From Bubalus kerabau (lineage: Eukaryota; Chordata; Mammalia; Artiodactyla; Bovidae), in NCBI RefSeq assembly GCF_029407905.1, contig NC_073627.1, forward strand, positions 133,747,697 to 133,811,696: 64,000 nucleotides of DNA, in the 5' to 3' direction. The position numbers were made by a program, and so were the translations under genes. The first letter of the stretch is position 1. Every line of letters starts with the position of its first letter. Under the pieces are notes generated by a model, which ran no database searches, was not told the DNA's origin, and worked only from the letters and a program-made list of their open reading frames with translations. This document shows, piece by piece, positions 10,784-21,471 of the stretch.

Positions 10784-11413
10784 TGCTGTGAATGCTTGCG
10801 TGCATGCGTGCTAAGTCGCTTCAGTCATGTCCAATTCTTTGTGACCCCATGGACTGCAGCCCACCAGGCTCCTCTGTCCATGGGATTTTCCAGGCAAGAA
10901 TACAGGAGTGGGTTGCCATTTCCTTTTCCAGGGGATCTTCCTGACCCAGGGATCAAACCTGGGTCTCTTACATCTCTTGCATTGGCAGGTGGGTTCTTTA
11001 CCACTAAAGCCACCTGGGAAGCCCTTATGAATGTCTGTGTCCCACTAAAATTCATGTTGAAGCCAAAAGTGATGGTGTTGGGAGGTAATTAGTTTTAGAT
11101 GAACATGTGGGTGGGGTCTTTAAGATGGGATTAGTACCCTCATAAGAAAAGATGAGAGAGTACCTGTTTTTGTCTCTTTCCCATTCCCTTGTCCCCCACC
11201 ACACCCAACGTGAGGATACAGTAAAAAGTCAGCCATCTAAAGAAAAAAAAGGAAAAAAAGCCATCTATAAACTAAGCAGAGAGGTCTCACCAGAGACAGA
11301 ATCTGCCTATGCCTTGATCTGGGACTTTCCAGCCTCCAGAACTATGAGAAGTAAATGTCTATTGTTTAACTCCCCCAGGCTTTGGCTACTTTGTTCTAGC
11401 AGTCTAAGCTAAG
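10784..11413 (+). mobile_element. MLT1A-like LTR (ERVL-MaLR), interrupted by a SINE
   Basis: The LTR begins 'tgctgtgaatg' and resumes at 11,028 with 'tgaatgtctgtgtcccac'. It has 'tgatggtgttgggaggtaatt', 'tgagaagtaaatgtctattg' and 'tgttctagcag' near its end. About 400 bp remains once the inserted SINE is removed, normal for this class. A second Bov-tA SINE sits exactly at its 3' end. This is a noncoding solo LTR relic. Confidence 0.75.
10795..11027 (-). mobile_element. Bov-tA SINE inserted in the MLT1A-like LTR
   Basis: Near-full-length reverse copy from 'gcgtgctaagtcgcttcagt' to 'cacctgggaagccc'. The 6-mer tgaatg occurs on both sides (10,789-10,794 and 11,028-11,033). It is probably the target duplication and shows that the SINE is younger than the LTR. 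Confidence 0.93.
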
Positions 11414-11640
11414 ATGGGCTTCCCAGGTGGCACTAGTGGTAAACAACCCACTTGCCAATGCAGGAGACATAAGAGATGTGGGTTCAATCCCTTTGTGGCA
11501 AAGATCCCCTGGAAGAGGACAAGGCAGTCCACTCCAGTAGTTTTGCCTGGAAAATCCCATAGACAGAGGAGCCAGGAGGACTATAGTCTATAGTGTCACA
11601 AAGAGTCAGACATAACTGAAATGACTTAGCATCCATGCAC
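11414..11640 (+). mobile_element. Bov-tA SINE with 8-bp target duplication
   Basis: Full-length forward copy: 'gggcttcccaggtggcacta' head, 'cagacataactgaaatgac' tail. Flanked by aagctaag at 11,406-11,413 and 11,641-11,648. Confidence 0.95.
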
Positions 11641-11649
11641 AAGCTAAGC

Positions 11650-12060
11650 TACTGTCCCCTTCCCTACCCTCCAGACACCCTGGCAGAAGACGCTGTCTGG
11701 GCTGTCAGGTCACCCCGTTTCTGGCATTGTCCTTCCCTTATATTCTTCCCTCCTGCTTCGTGGTTCACATGGCTGGCAGCCTCACAGCCTGCAGACATGC
11801 CATGCTCTGTGGGGAGCTCCATAATGGACAGACACTTGCTGAGAAGTTCAGGTACTCGGAGCTCTAATCCTGGTTCTGCACTCCACACCCCTCCACCCCA
11901 TCCCCAGCTCTCGGACACCAGCAACCAGGTCACTGTCTGGCCCCATCTGCTATGACTTGCCTGCCCCTTCAGGTTGTGGGTCCACAGGAGAGAACCTCAT
12001 ATATGATAATATATGATAAATACACATTTATCAGACCCCATCCATGGAGCCTGTTCTACT
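11650..12060. other. Unassigned unique sequence
   Basis: No repeat or exon recognised. The ORFs on both strands overlap each other and look like composition effects. Confidence 0.4.
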
Positions 12061-12129
12061 TGCATTATTGTGTTAGGCCTTCAACAGAGAATCACAGAGT
12101 GATGGGTCTGTTTTGTCATCTGGCAGAAG

Positions 12130-12265
12130 AGTGAACCTTTCAGCATCTCTATTTCCTTCTGTTAGATAAGCACAGCTGATTCCCACACCTCACAGAGCAA
12201 CCGTCAGGATTAAATGAAACCACATTTATGAAAATGCTTGACCACAGTAAAAACAGTACACACAG
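12130..12265 (+). repeat. MIR SINE fragment (probable)
   Basis: Features include 'gaacctttcagcatctcta', 'ccgtcaggattaaatgaaacc' and 'aaaatgcttgaccacag'. These match the 3' half of MIR, where 'gaggattaaatga' is the landmark. Confidence 0.5.
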
Positions 12266-12289
12266 GATGAATTTAAACCAAGTGCTTGT

Positions 12290-13870
12290 GGAATTATAAA
12301 GCAGTAAGGAAAGGTGCTAGAACTAGATCCTCCTGAATCTTTAAGTTAAAAGGGCGAATCTTTAGGGAAGGACTACAGCACCCCCACCTTCCACCTCCCA
12401 CCCCCACCCCCACCCCACATCCTGCTATCTCCTTGTGGCGACAGGCTGGTGTCCTGGGGACCTGGCAGCCGCCAGACCTGCCTCTCAGCCTCCAGAAGGG
12501 CAGCTGGCGCTTGCAAGGATGTTAGAGCATCTGCCAGCTGGGGCTGGGTGGTGGCGGGGGCAGGGAGGGGGTGGCGGGGTGGGGGGCGCGGTTGCAGGCT
12601 GCACCAGGCTGGTGGGAGGGCTCCCAGCCAGCTCCCCAGCAGAGGTCTCTCCGGGCTAAATGGGGCACGTGCCCAGGATTAATTGACTCCCCTTTTAAGA
12701 TGCCTTTCCCCCTGGCCCCTCTGCCCCTCCCCACAGCATGTTGCCTGATTCAGCTTTCCTTATCTGGAATTCCAGTGCTAGTATTCCTGTCCTTGACCTC
12801 TCCTCCCATTTGTCACTCCTAAAGGAAGGTCGGGCAGGGGCTGGGGCCAGGGCTGGGGCAGGGGTGAGCCAGGGAGCTGGTTAATCATCTCAGCCCAATC
12901 TGCAAACCTCCCAGCACTCACTTGGTTTCTTCTTGCCTGGAGGGCTCCATGTGCAAAGCACAGTACATCTTTTTTTTTTTTTTTTGAGTGAATGGATGAA
13001 TGAAAGAGAGGCGAGGATGAAGGAGGGAGTGGGTGGCGAGAGTGGGCAGCGAGACGAGAGGTTGAGGGGGAGCAGGGGCCCACGCAGCTCTCAATTAAGT
13101 GTACTTGGGTTCCGTGGAAAGGCAGAGAGTGAAAGAAAAATCGCTGGCAGGCTGAGTCACACCATCGGGGTGAACAATCGGAAGCAATTCTCCTTCCCAC
13201 TGCCGGGGAGGAATCAAAAGCCATTCTGCCCCGCCGCCTTTTGTGTGCAGGCTGGGGCACTGCAGCTGAGCCTTCCTCCGTCCTCGGTGCGCAGCTTGTG
13301 TCTTAGCAGTGCTGATTGACGGTTCTCCCCAGGAACCAGATTACCCACCAATCCCAACCTGCCCTTCTCCCTTCCAAAAATAAAGCCACAGTTACATGCA
13401 AAGCTCATGCAAATTTAACCCCACAGCTGCTAGTGCAGTGGCTGCTCCCACGTGAGGGAGCAGAAGGCGAGCCTCATGCACATTCATGACTCGGGTACCA
13501 CCGAGCCCCAGGGCCCCGTGAGCTGGGCAGTGCAGGGGTGAGGGGAGCCGCTTTTCCTCTTGGTCAAGGGGGTGGCATGAAAAGAACCAGATCTTAAGTA
13601 GAGGAGACATGAGACATCCAGGAGGGCTGGGAATCTGGCTAGACTCCTTCCCGTCCTCTCTGGTCAGAGATTAAAAACCCAGGACCAGGTGGGCTTTGGA
13701 GGCCTGAACGCAAGGAACAGATGGGTCCCCCTGTCTGCCAAACCCTTGCCGGCCTAGAGTACAGACCAAGTGGGTACCTCCTAGAAGGGTAAATTTGAAG
13801 GTACTAGGTCTGTGTCAGAACCAACAGGGTCTTGGACAGGCATTCAAACTTAGGTTTGACCTATTTATCA
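12290..13870. promoter_or_regulatory. SINE-free block with clustered regulatory-type motifs (candidate enhancer)
   Basis: About 1.6 kb with no recognisable transposon, in a window where SINEs occur every 1-2 kb. Visible motifs: a 12-bp palindrome gggcacgtgccc containing a CACGTG E-box (12,663-12,674), an AP-1-like 'tgagtca' (about 13,153), a SOX-like 'gaacaatcgg' (about 13,172), and paired octamer-type sites atgcaaag (13,396-13,403) and atgcaaat (13,407-13,414). C-runs on the + strand (12,395-12,417) and G-runs (12,550-12,590) could form quadruplexes on opposite strands. Regulatory function is inferred from composition and motif density only. Confidence 0.35.
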
Positions 13871-13875
13871 TCTCC

Positions 13876-14090
13876 AAAGTGTTAGTCAGTTGTGTCCGAC
13901 TCTTTGGGACCCCATGGACTGTGTAGCCTGCCAGGCTCCTCTGTCCATGGGATTCTCCAGGCATGAATATTGGAGTGAGTTGCCATGCCCTCCTCCAGGG
14001 GATGTTCCCGACTCAGGGATCGAACCTGAGTCTCTTACGTCTCCTGCATTGCAGGTAGATTCTTTATCATCTGAGCCACCAGGGAAGCCC
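13876..14090 (-). mobile_element. Bov-tA-type SINE, reverse orientation
   Basis: Near full length, from 'gttagtcagttgtgtccgac' to 'gagccaccagggaagcccta'. It has the unusual 'actgtgtagcctgcc' at the tail junction. Confidence 0.95.
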
Positions 14091-14261
14091 TACCTCCCAT
14101 CTTGGTGGCTGTCTAAAGGATACTGAGGTCAGATTCAGGTTCAGTATGGACAGATCTGTGTTAAATCAGCCGCTTGGGTCATGGGCTTGGGAAAGGGCCG
14201 TGGGGACACATTGTTAGCTCCGTGACATCCCTGGTGCACGTGCCAAAGTTGGTACCTGGTT

Positions 14262-14498
14262 GCTGCTGCTGTTCTTTACTTGCTGACTTCTGTTCAGTGC
14301 TTTTGCAACCCCATGGATTGTAGCTTGCCAGGCTCCTTTTTCCATGGGGCTTCCCAGGCAAGAATACTGGAGTAGGTTGCCATTTCCCTCTCCTGGGAAT
14401 CTTCCCGACTCAGGGATCAAAACTGAGTCTTCTTCATTGCAGGTAGTCTCCTGCATTACAGGTGGATTCTTTACCACTGAGCCACCTGGGAAGCCCTG
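14262..14498 (-). mobile_element. Bov-tA SINE with (TGC)n tail and 8-bp target duplication
   Basis: Reverse copy bounded by acctggtt at 14,254-14,261 and 14,501-14,508; the 11-bp flanks agree at 10 positions. A duplicated head segment ('attgcaggtagtctcctgca') makes it longer than its neighbours. Confidence 0.93.
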
Positions 14499-14509
14499 GA
14501 ACCTGGTTA

Positions 14510-14962
14510 GACTTTGGCAAATCAGGTGACCCAGCATCTTAAGTTGAGTGGGAGATGTCTCGAGTTCTCTCAGGATCTCTGACACTGTGGAATGCCTTTG
14601 TGGCTCCACCTCTCCAGAATCATGACCCTTCCTTCCCCTGGCCCAGCTGTACACTGTGGTCCTCCTTCACTCTCCAGACCAGGTTCCTGGATTCTGAGGA
14701 AATCAGCAAGGGAGTGACCTCACATTCCATTTCATCCCAGGAGCCAGGGAGAGGGAAATGCAGGGAGCCTCTCACTAGAGGTGCCATTTGAGCAGGAAGA
14801 GGGCTTCCGGGGCATCACAGATATACCTACATAATCACTCCACCTGTGCATGAGGTCTATCCTAAGACGGTGGGAGCCCCCAGGGAAATTGGTAGGATAA
14901 GAAACAAGTTGGTACCAGACCATGGAATGAAGAAAAGCTTTCAGAGACTAGAGGTGCTGCTT
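14510..14962. other. Unassigned unique sequence
   Basis: No repeat or exon recognised. Confidence 0.4.
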
Positions 14963-14964
14963 CA

Positions 14965-15075
14965 ATGCTCCACAATAAGAGGCCAGAGAGGTGGGGTGAC
15001 TTGTCCAAGGAAACACAGCAAGGCAAGTACAGAGCTGGGGCTCAAAGCCTGGCCTCCTAACTCCCCATATGGCTT
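14965..15075 (-). repeat. MIR SINE, reverse orientation
   Basis: Reversed MIR signature: 'gaggtggggtgacttgtcca', 'aaacacagcaaggcaag', 'agctggggctcaaagcctgg'. Confidence 0.6.
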
Positions 15076-15172
15076 ACTTCCCACTTCCAGCTTTCTCTAT
15101 CAAGAGAGAAGGAAGGGCAGGAGTGAAAATATCATTCTGTACTGAGAGGTACTGATTTAAAAATACTCAGAT

Positions 15173-15353
15173 TAGGGACTTCCCTGGTGGTCCAGTGGTT
15201 AAGAAGCCACCTTCCAGTGCAAGGGATGCAGGTTCAATCCCTGGTCAGAGAACTAGAATCCCACATGCTGCAGGGCAACTAAGCCCACCTCCCGCAACTA
15301 GAGAAAGCCTGTGGTGTCACAATGAAGACCCAGCACAAAACGAAAAACAACAA
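15173..15353 (+). mobile_element. CHR-type SINE with 8-bp target duplication
   Basis: Forward copy from 'tagggacttccctggtggtc' through 'atgaagacccagcaca'. Flanked by actcagat at 15,165-15,172 and 15,354-15,361. Confidence 0.93.
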
Positions 15354-15536
15354 ACTCAGATCAAAGGATCCAACCAAAGATGAGATGAAGTTCCCCACCC
15401 CACATCCCAGCAACCCATGATGTACCACCGTCAGCCATAAACAGGGGCTGAGGGCAGGTAATAAGTGGCATTTCTCCATGAAAAATCAATGGCAAACTGG
15501 AACTTGTAAGTTTGGCTGGTGCAGGGCTGTGACAAG

Positions 15537-15748
15537 GACTTCCCCGGGGGGCTCAGTGGTAAAGAATCTGCCCTGCCAATGCAGGAGACACAGGAGATGT
15601 GGGTTCAATCTCTGGGTTGGGGAGATCCTCTGGAGGAGGAAAAGGCAATCCACTCCAGTATTCCTGCTGGGAAAATCCATAGACAGAGGAGCCTGGTGGG
15701 CTGCAGTCCATGGAACTGCAAAAGAGTCAGACACAACTGATCATGTAC
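15537..15748 (+). mobile_element. Bov-tA-type SINE
   Basis: Forward full-length copy: 'cttccccggggggctcagtg' head, 'gagtcagacacaactgatca' tail. It has the longer 'acacaggagatgtgggttca' head variant. Confidence 0.95.
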
Positions 15749-15992
15749 ATAGAGAGTAGAAAGCCCTTGACCACCTACAACACCCTAGGGAAAGCTCTGC
15801 CTCAGGAATAAAAGAGGGAGATCTTACAACAAAAGGCTCTGAGTCTTCCAGAAGGTTGGTAGGTGTGAGAGAAGGATGGAGGGTCAATGCAGGAGGAGAG
15901 TGCTTGATCTAAAGAAGCTCCCCTTCCCTCCTCACCTCTCCCCTCATCCCCACCACTGACTGGCTTTTATACCCATTGAGTGAATTCAGTAC

Positions 15993-16220
15993 ACGGGCTT
16001 CCCTAGGTGCCCCTAGTGTTAAAGAACCCACTTGCCAATGCAGGAGATGTAAGAGACGCAGGTTCAATCCCTGGGTTGGGAAAATCCCCTAGAGGAGGCA
16101 TGGCCACCCACTCTAGCATTCTTGCCTGGAGAATCCCATGGGCAGAGGAGCCTGGTGGGTTACAGTCCATGGGGTTGCAAATAGTTGGACGTGACTGAAG
16201 TGACTTAGCATACACAGCAC
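15993..16220 (+). mobile_element. Bov-tA SINE with 15-bp target duplication
   Basis: Forward full-length copy. The flanks tgagtgaattcagta (15,978-15,992) and tgagtgtattcagta (16,221-16,235) differ at one base. Such a well-kept duplication suggests a fairly recent insertion. Confidence 0.96.
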
Positions 16221-16235
16221 TGAGTGTATTCAGTA

Positions 16236-17770
16236 TGTGTGAGTTTATGCATGGGGTGGGAGTCGGGGTGGGCATCTGGTAAGTTTCCGAACTCAGAAAG
16301 GAATTGGAATTGAGGAAGCCCTTGTTCTGGATGCTGGAAATGACCTAGAGGAGCTTGAAGAATTTAACCTGGTCCCTTAGGGAATGTACCCCTCAGTATT
16401 TGGAGTTGTCTGTGGGCATCTGACTGTTCTTTGTGGGCTCAAAGGAATGGCCTGTCTGTTGAGATTTCTGTGCATAGCAGGGGAACCTCCCCAAAACCCT
16501 GATCATTTCTGGCGAGTCTTTACAGGTCCTGAGTTAATCCTTTCTTCAGAGCATCTGCTGTGTCTGGCTGGGGAGTTTTGACTTCTGCGTCAGTTCTGCC
16601 CTGATCTCTCAACCTTCTGCTTCTTCCACCTCCAGGGCATGTTCCTGGCAGTGAACTAGGAGCCAGAATAGGAGCCTCTGGTGAGCATGAAGCACCCCCA
16701 TACCTTCTTGGAGCCCCTGGCCCACACTGGCCCTGACATTGAGATAGGTAATCTCTCTTCAAAGCCCAGGGATCCCACAGGGCTGGCCCATGGCTGCCCC
16801 CCAAGTCTTCATTACTGTCCCCCCCCACCACTGTGACACTGTACCTGGTAGACATTACCACCTGACAGCCACAGGTGTGCAGAGAGGCTCCAAAGTACCA
16901 CGTGACGATGCTGAGCCTTGGGGGTCTCTTCCGCTGCGCTTACGACCCTCTTTGCCCTTTGTGCCCCAGAGATGCTGCAGAGTTCCTGGTTGTCCAACTT
17001 GCCCCTCAGGGCTTTCTAGCATGCTCCTCCCTCTGCCAGGAGGACCCCCCCCCCCACCACCCAACCTTGGCTGCTTTGAGGGGAAAGATGGACAAGCACC
17101 CTTCCTTCCCCACTGCCTTCCTCAAGTTGTCTGAAGGAAGCAAGGCCAGTTCTGTACCCTGCTAGGAAACCACATTCAAGGACACAAATACCCACCCCCT
17201 GCACTCTGGGAAGGAGGAGGGCTGGGTACCTGATTGCTGCTGGGGATGTCCTAGCAGATGCTGAGATCTGGGCTGGGGAAGGGGTTTAGACCAGGAGTTT
17301 AAGATTATTGCCCCTGCCCCAGGACTGTCATGAAGACTTCTCAGGCTGAGCTGTCTTCTCAAAATGCAAAACTGGGGCACAGGGTTCTGAATCCCATTTC
17401 CCGCCCACAGATTCCTTCCAGGGTATCCCTGAGTAGCCTGTGTATTGTAACGCACTGCACTGTACCCAGGTGGAAGAAAGCAGAGGGTATCCAGACTTCC
17501 CAGTCCTCACTGGGGCTTTGGGGCTCCTTCCCTGGGGCCTGTGGGCAGTGTCACTGAGAGATCAGAATGACTACACCCGAGGAGACTTGTATGCAGCAAA
17601 CATGCCAACCAGACTTGGTTCTCTCTGTATCCAACTAAAGCCACTGACCTGCAAACGTAAGCTTTCCCAGGGACACGCAAACTTTGAACAGAGCACAGGC
17701 TCTAGAGAGGGTAGCCATATAATCTGGACACTTTCATAGTTAATGGTTGGGAGGGAGGCTCTAAAGGGAG
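16236..17770. other. Unassigned unique sequence, 1.5 kb without transposons
   Basis: No recognised repeat. It carries poly-C tracts of 8 (16,819-16,826) and 11 (17,045-17,055). Overlapping frames of 60-114 codons occur on both strands without a recognisable domain. I cannot rule out an unrecognised exon. Confidence 0.4.
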
Positions 17771-17771
17771 G

Positions 17772-17888
17772 GGCTATATCTATACTTATAACTGATTCAT
17801 TGTTGTACATCAGAAACCAACACAACATTCTAAAGCAATCATCCTTCAATTAAAAATAAAAAAATAAATAAACAAATAAAACAGATAA
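17772..17888 (+). mobile_element. L1 3' terminus fragment
   Basis: The typical L1 tail is present: 'gattcattgttgtacatcag', 'aaccaacacaacattctaaa', 'gcaatcatccttcaattaaa', then an A/T-rich tail. Confidence 0.85.
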
Positions 17889-17889
17889 C

Positions 17890-18230
17890 AATGACAAAAA
17901 AAGTTAACGGGATCATTAGAATTAAATAGACTACAACAACATAACTAGGATGTATTTACCTATCAACCATATTTCTTCTTGTGAGGGCCAGACCAGGGGT
18001 AAGGATGTCAAGCAGGAAGTCTGACATCTCTTGACCTCCTGTCCCCTTGCCTTAGTCACTTGAAATTTTGTTGACTACATAAGGGACAAGGAAAGGGAAG
18101 CAGCTAGGAAGCAGAGTCCCAGCTAAATGGACCGCTTACCAGGCGCTTTGCATACAGTGGTCTGTAGGAAGCTATTGCCCCTGATACTTCAAGCTCCTTT
18201 GAATTGGGTCCTGATCTCATCTGTCCTTAC
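17890..18230. other. Unassigned unique sequence
   Basis: AT-rich at first, then mixed. No repeat or exon recognised. Confidence 0.4.
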
Positions 18231-18231
18231 A

Positions 18232-18432
18232 ACAACCTTGGTGGCTCAGATGGCAAAGAATCTGCCCGCAGTGTGGGAGACCTGGGTTCAGTCCCTGGGT
18301 TGGGAAGATTCCCTGGAGAAGGAATGGCAACCCACTCCAGTATTCTTGCCTGGAGAATCCCATGGACCGGGAAGCCTGGCGGGAGACAGTCCATGGGGAC
18401 TCAGAGTCAGACATAACTGAGTGACTAATACA
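18232..18432 (+). mobile_element. Bov-tA-type SINE
   Basis: Forward copy missing the first few head bases: 'cttggtggctcagatggcaa', 'gggttgggaagattccctgg', 'cagacataactgagtgacta'. Low divergence in the core. Confidence 0.94.
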
Positions 18433-18654
18433 CTCCAGGGGTCTCAGCTAGAAGAACTGATTCTAGAAGCCAGGACTGCTGGTCATGGGCCAGAGCTCAT
18501 CGACAGCCTCGGACAGCCTGGTCATGGAGCAGGCAAGGTGAAGGCAGGATGGATCCACCCGGTGGATGCACGACACCTCTCAGTACTTGGGTCAGCAGAT
18601 GCTGCGACAGGGGTGAACTGCTGGGAGCACCCGTGTCTTTGTTCCACATTCCCA

Positions 18655-18745
18655 AGTATTTGGTGAGCACTTATTATGTGCAGCCATCATCAGGACCCTG
18701 TAGATACAGCGATGAGCAGACGGAGTCTTCCTTTACTGACATGTA
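18655..18745 (-). repeat. MIR-like 3'-end fragment, reverse orientation (tentative)
   Basis: The phrase 'gagcacttattatgtgcagc', followed by 'gtagatacagcgatgagcag', resembles the commonly seen reversed MIR/L2 end. Low certainty. Confidence 0.35.
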
Positions 18746-18749
18746 GAAT

Positions 18750-19610
18750 TGTGTCAGGAAGTGACAAATGTAGCTTGCCTTCAAGGCCCTGTACAATCTC
18801 CCTTCTCTCTTTACCTCCAGTTACAGCGCTTCCCAACTGGTAAGGCACAGGGTCGTTGACACTCAGGGGTGCATCTGACATTGAGAGTGACCTCCTCGTC
18901 AGCATGCCTGATGCCCTAGAAATTTTCCTGTCTCCATGCCTTTGGTCATGGGGCTTCTTCTTATCTGAAGTTCAGATACACACACACAGATACACACACA
19001 CACACACACTCTCTCTCTCTCTCGGGTCCAGTCCTCCCTGGTTTCTCCTGTTCAGTAGACTTTGTACTTTGGGGCAGTACTTTTGTCAACGAGATAGTAA
19101 ATGCCTTTTGAGCCCAGATTCTCAGGGACACACCAAAGAATCAAGATCTCCTAGCAAGCCTGGACTGTGACTACTGCCCTTTGAGCTTCTCAAGTTACAT
19201 CTATTAAAGCTTCTGTACTCTAAGCCCTGTACCCACTTCTGCATCTTACTCCCTGCAGGCAGCTTCATCTCTACAAGCACTGGGAGGAAACTCCATCAAG
19301 TTCTTCAACTCCTAAACTTACATGCAATTGACATGATTCTTGCCTGTCTGTGTCTGTCACAGTGAACTTACATCAGGCTAATCCTTCCAGCCCTACTATG
19401 ATTCCACCAACTCCAACCATCTCAGAGGTCCACCTCTAAGAATCATGTCCTTTTCTTCTATTTCTTCACATTCTTGCTTTCTGTTATTCTTAACAAAAAG
19501 CACTCAAATATGCAGAAGTCTGTCAAGTCCAAAGCAACATCTGAACTCCATTTTCCCTCCCCAAATCATCATCTTTCCTCCTGTGCACAGCCAGCTGCTG
19601 CTGCTTCTTT
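18750..19610. other. Unassigned sequence with a dinucleotide repeat
   Basis: Apart from the CA/CT repeat at 18,977-19,023 and a short L2-like phrase near 18,778 ('ccttcaaggccctgtacaat'), I recognise nothing. Confidence 0.4.
18977..19023. repeat. Compound (CA)n(CT)n microsatellite
   Basis: An interrupted CA tract is followed directly by about seven CT units. A likely polymorphic marker. Confidence 0.95.
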
Positions 19611-19615
19611 TGTGA

Positions 19616-19822
19616 AAACATTTATTTCTTTGGTTGCCCCAGGTCTTACTTGTAGCACACAGCACCTTCCATCTCCGATGCAACATGTAAGATCTTTTAG
19701 CTGTGGCATGTGGATTCTTTAGCTGTGGCACATGGGATCTAGTTCCCTGACCAGGGATTGAACCCAGGCCCCTTGCATTGGGAGTGCTGAGTCTTAGCCA
19801 CTGGACCACCAAGGAGGTCCCC
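19616..19822 (-). mobile_element. CHR-type SINE, reverse orientation, with duplicated middle
   Basis: Full-length reverse copy: 'acatttatttctttggttgc', 'gatctagttccctgaccagg', 'ggaccaccaaggaggtcccc'. The 'tttagctgtggca' segment occurs twice in tandem (about 19,696 and 19,716). Confidence 0.92.
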
Positions 19823-19969
19823 AGCCAAGATTCTTGAGAAAGAAGGTTATTCTCACTTTTTCCACTTGTTCCTTCCCACTTGGCTTTAGTCCACAAAAGC
19901 TTGGCTTCTGTCCCTCCCAATCCACTAGAATTTCTCTCCAGAGATGTTGCTCATCTAGCTGATACTTTT

Positions 19970-21275
19970 CAATAGTTATCAAACTTGACCTCCCAGTCAC
20001 TCCATATTATTTTTTAACTCCATCCTTTTGGGAACACTCTTTCCTTTACTCGCTGTGCTCAGTCACTCACATGATATTGTATCTCTTGACTTTTCTCCTA
20101 TCACCTTCGGCTACTCCCTCTGTCTGTCACTTTTATTTCTTTCATCCTGAAAAGCTGGTGGCTCTTAAGGGGTCCACAGTGGACCCTGTTCTCTGCTCCT
20201 GGTTGGCCTGTCTTTTACATGGTTTCAGCTGCCCCCACACCATGATTTTTGGATTCAGGTCTGCAGCCCAAACATCTCTCCCAAGCTCCTGACTTGGAAC
20301 ATCCAACTGCTCACCTTCACTGGGATGGGCCAATGCATCTGAAACTAACATGTCCACAATGGAACTCGCCACTCTCTCCTCCCTGCCGTTACCCACCTCC
20401 CCACAACAAATAGGTCACTCCTTCTGAGTTGCTAGGCTTGAAGAATGGTACAACCCAGCCAGACCTCTAATTCTGAGAAATCTGACCAAGACGGGAACCC
20501 TTGATCCCTTCTTCTCCTTTCTTCTTGTATCTGAGCAGTCACTATGTCTTACTTAATTTTTTTAAAACTTAAAAAAATTCATTGCACATCCAGGTGGGAT
20601 CTTTAGTTGTGGCATGTTGGATCTAGCTCCCTGACCAGGGATTGAACCCGGGTCCCCTGCATTGGGAGCTCAGGGTCTTGCCATTGGACCACCAGGGAAG
20701 TCCCAATCCCATTTTTATTATTGATTTTCCTCAAAACCATCATTTCCCTCCAAATCCACAGCATTGTCTTAGTCTGTTTCCATTAGATTTCCCTTGGGAT
20801 ATTGGTAGGCCTGTATTTTGCACTTTTCCAAGCTTTCCCAAGGATTCCCTATTGTCCAAAGTTTAAATAAAGTCCAAAGTAGCAGAGAAGACCTTTGTGA
20901 TCAGAACTATTTATCTCGTATCTTCATATTATATAGCACCATGCCCTTCCTTCCCTCACCTCCATCCACTTTCTATGGATTTGTTTTGGAAATGTATAGT
21001 ATTGTCCAACGACCTTCATCCAAGTTTTCCCACACTGATCCCTCTACCCAAGTACCGAGGACTTTGCTGAGCTAGGACTTCCAGTCTAAGGCCTTCATGC
21101 ATGTCCTCAATGTGTCCATATTCCTATCACGGCTTCAATCACCCCACAATGCAGGTCCTCTTCATTCATGTCTCTTTCTCAACAGACTTTAAGACTATGT
21201 TTCATTCAATGCTGTATTCTTAACTCCTAGCATTGTGCCTGATCCAGAGCTTTATAAACATTTTCTGAATGGAGA
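19970..21275 (+). repeat. L2 LINE remnant, interrupted by a CHR SINE
   Basis: L2-like phrases keep consensus order: 'gacttggaacatccaactgc', 'ctgaaactaacatgtccaca', then after the SINE 'agcattgtgcctgatccaga' and 'aacattttctgaatggag' at the 3' end. Long and diverged. The section 20,706-20,900 is poorly matched. Confidence 0.5.
20556..20705 (-). mobile_element. CHR-type SINE, reverse orientation, inside L2
   Basis: 'gatctagctccctgaccagg', 'attgaacccgggtcccctgc', 'ggaccaccagggaagtccc'. It splits the L2 remnant, so it is the younger element. Confidence 0.92.
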
Positions 21276-21299
21276 AGCACATGTTTGAAAATAAAATTC

Positions 21300-21463
21300 T
21301 AGGCACTTCTCTGCTGGTCCAATGGCTAAGACTCTGTGCTTCCAAAGCAGGGGGCCAGGGTACAATCCCTGGTCGTGGAACTGGATCCTGCATGCCTCAG
21401 CTAGGAGCCTTCACGCCACGACTAAGACGTGGTGCAGACAAATACACAAATAAAATAAAAACC
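21300..21463 (+). mobile_element. CHR-type SINE
   Basis: Forward copy from 'ggcacttctctgctggtcca' to the A-rich 'aaataaaataaaaacc' end. A short flanking match, attcta, is seen at both ends. Confidence 0.9.
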
Positions 21464-21471
21464 ATATTCTA

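Noticed and set aside
15173..15353. tRNA-like sequences at SINE heads
   Set aside because: A- and B-box-like motifs in CHR and Bov-tA heads come from ancestral tRNAs. They lack full cloverleaf pairing, so none is called as a tRNA gene.
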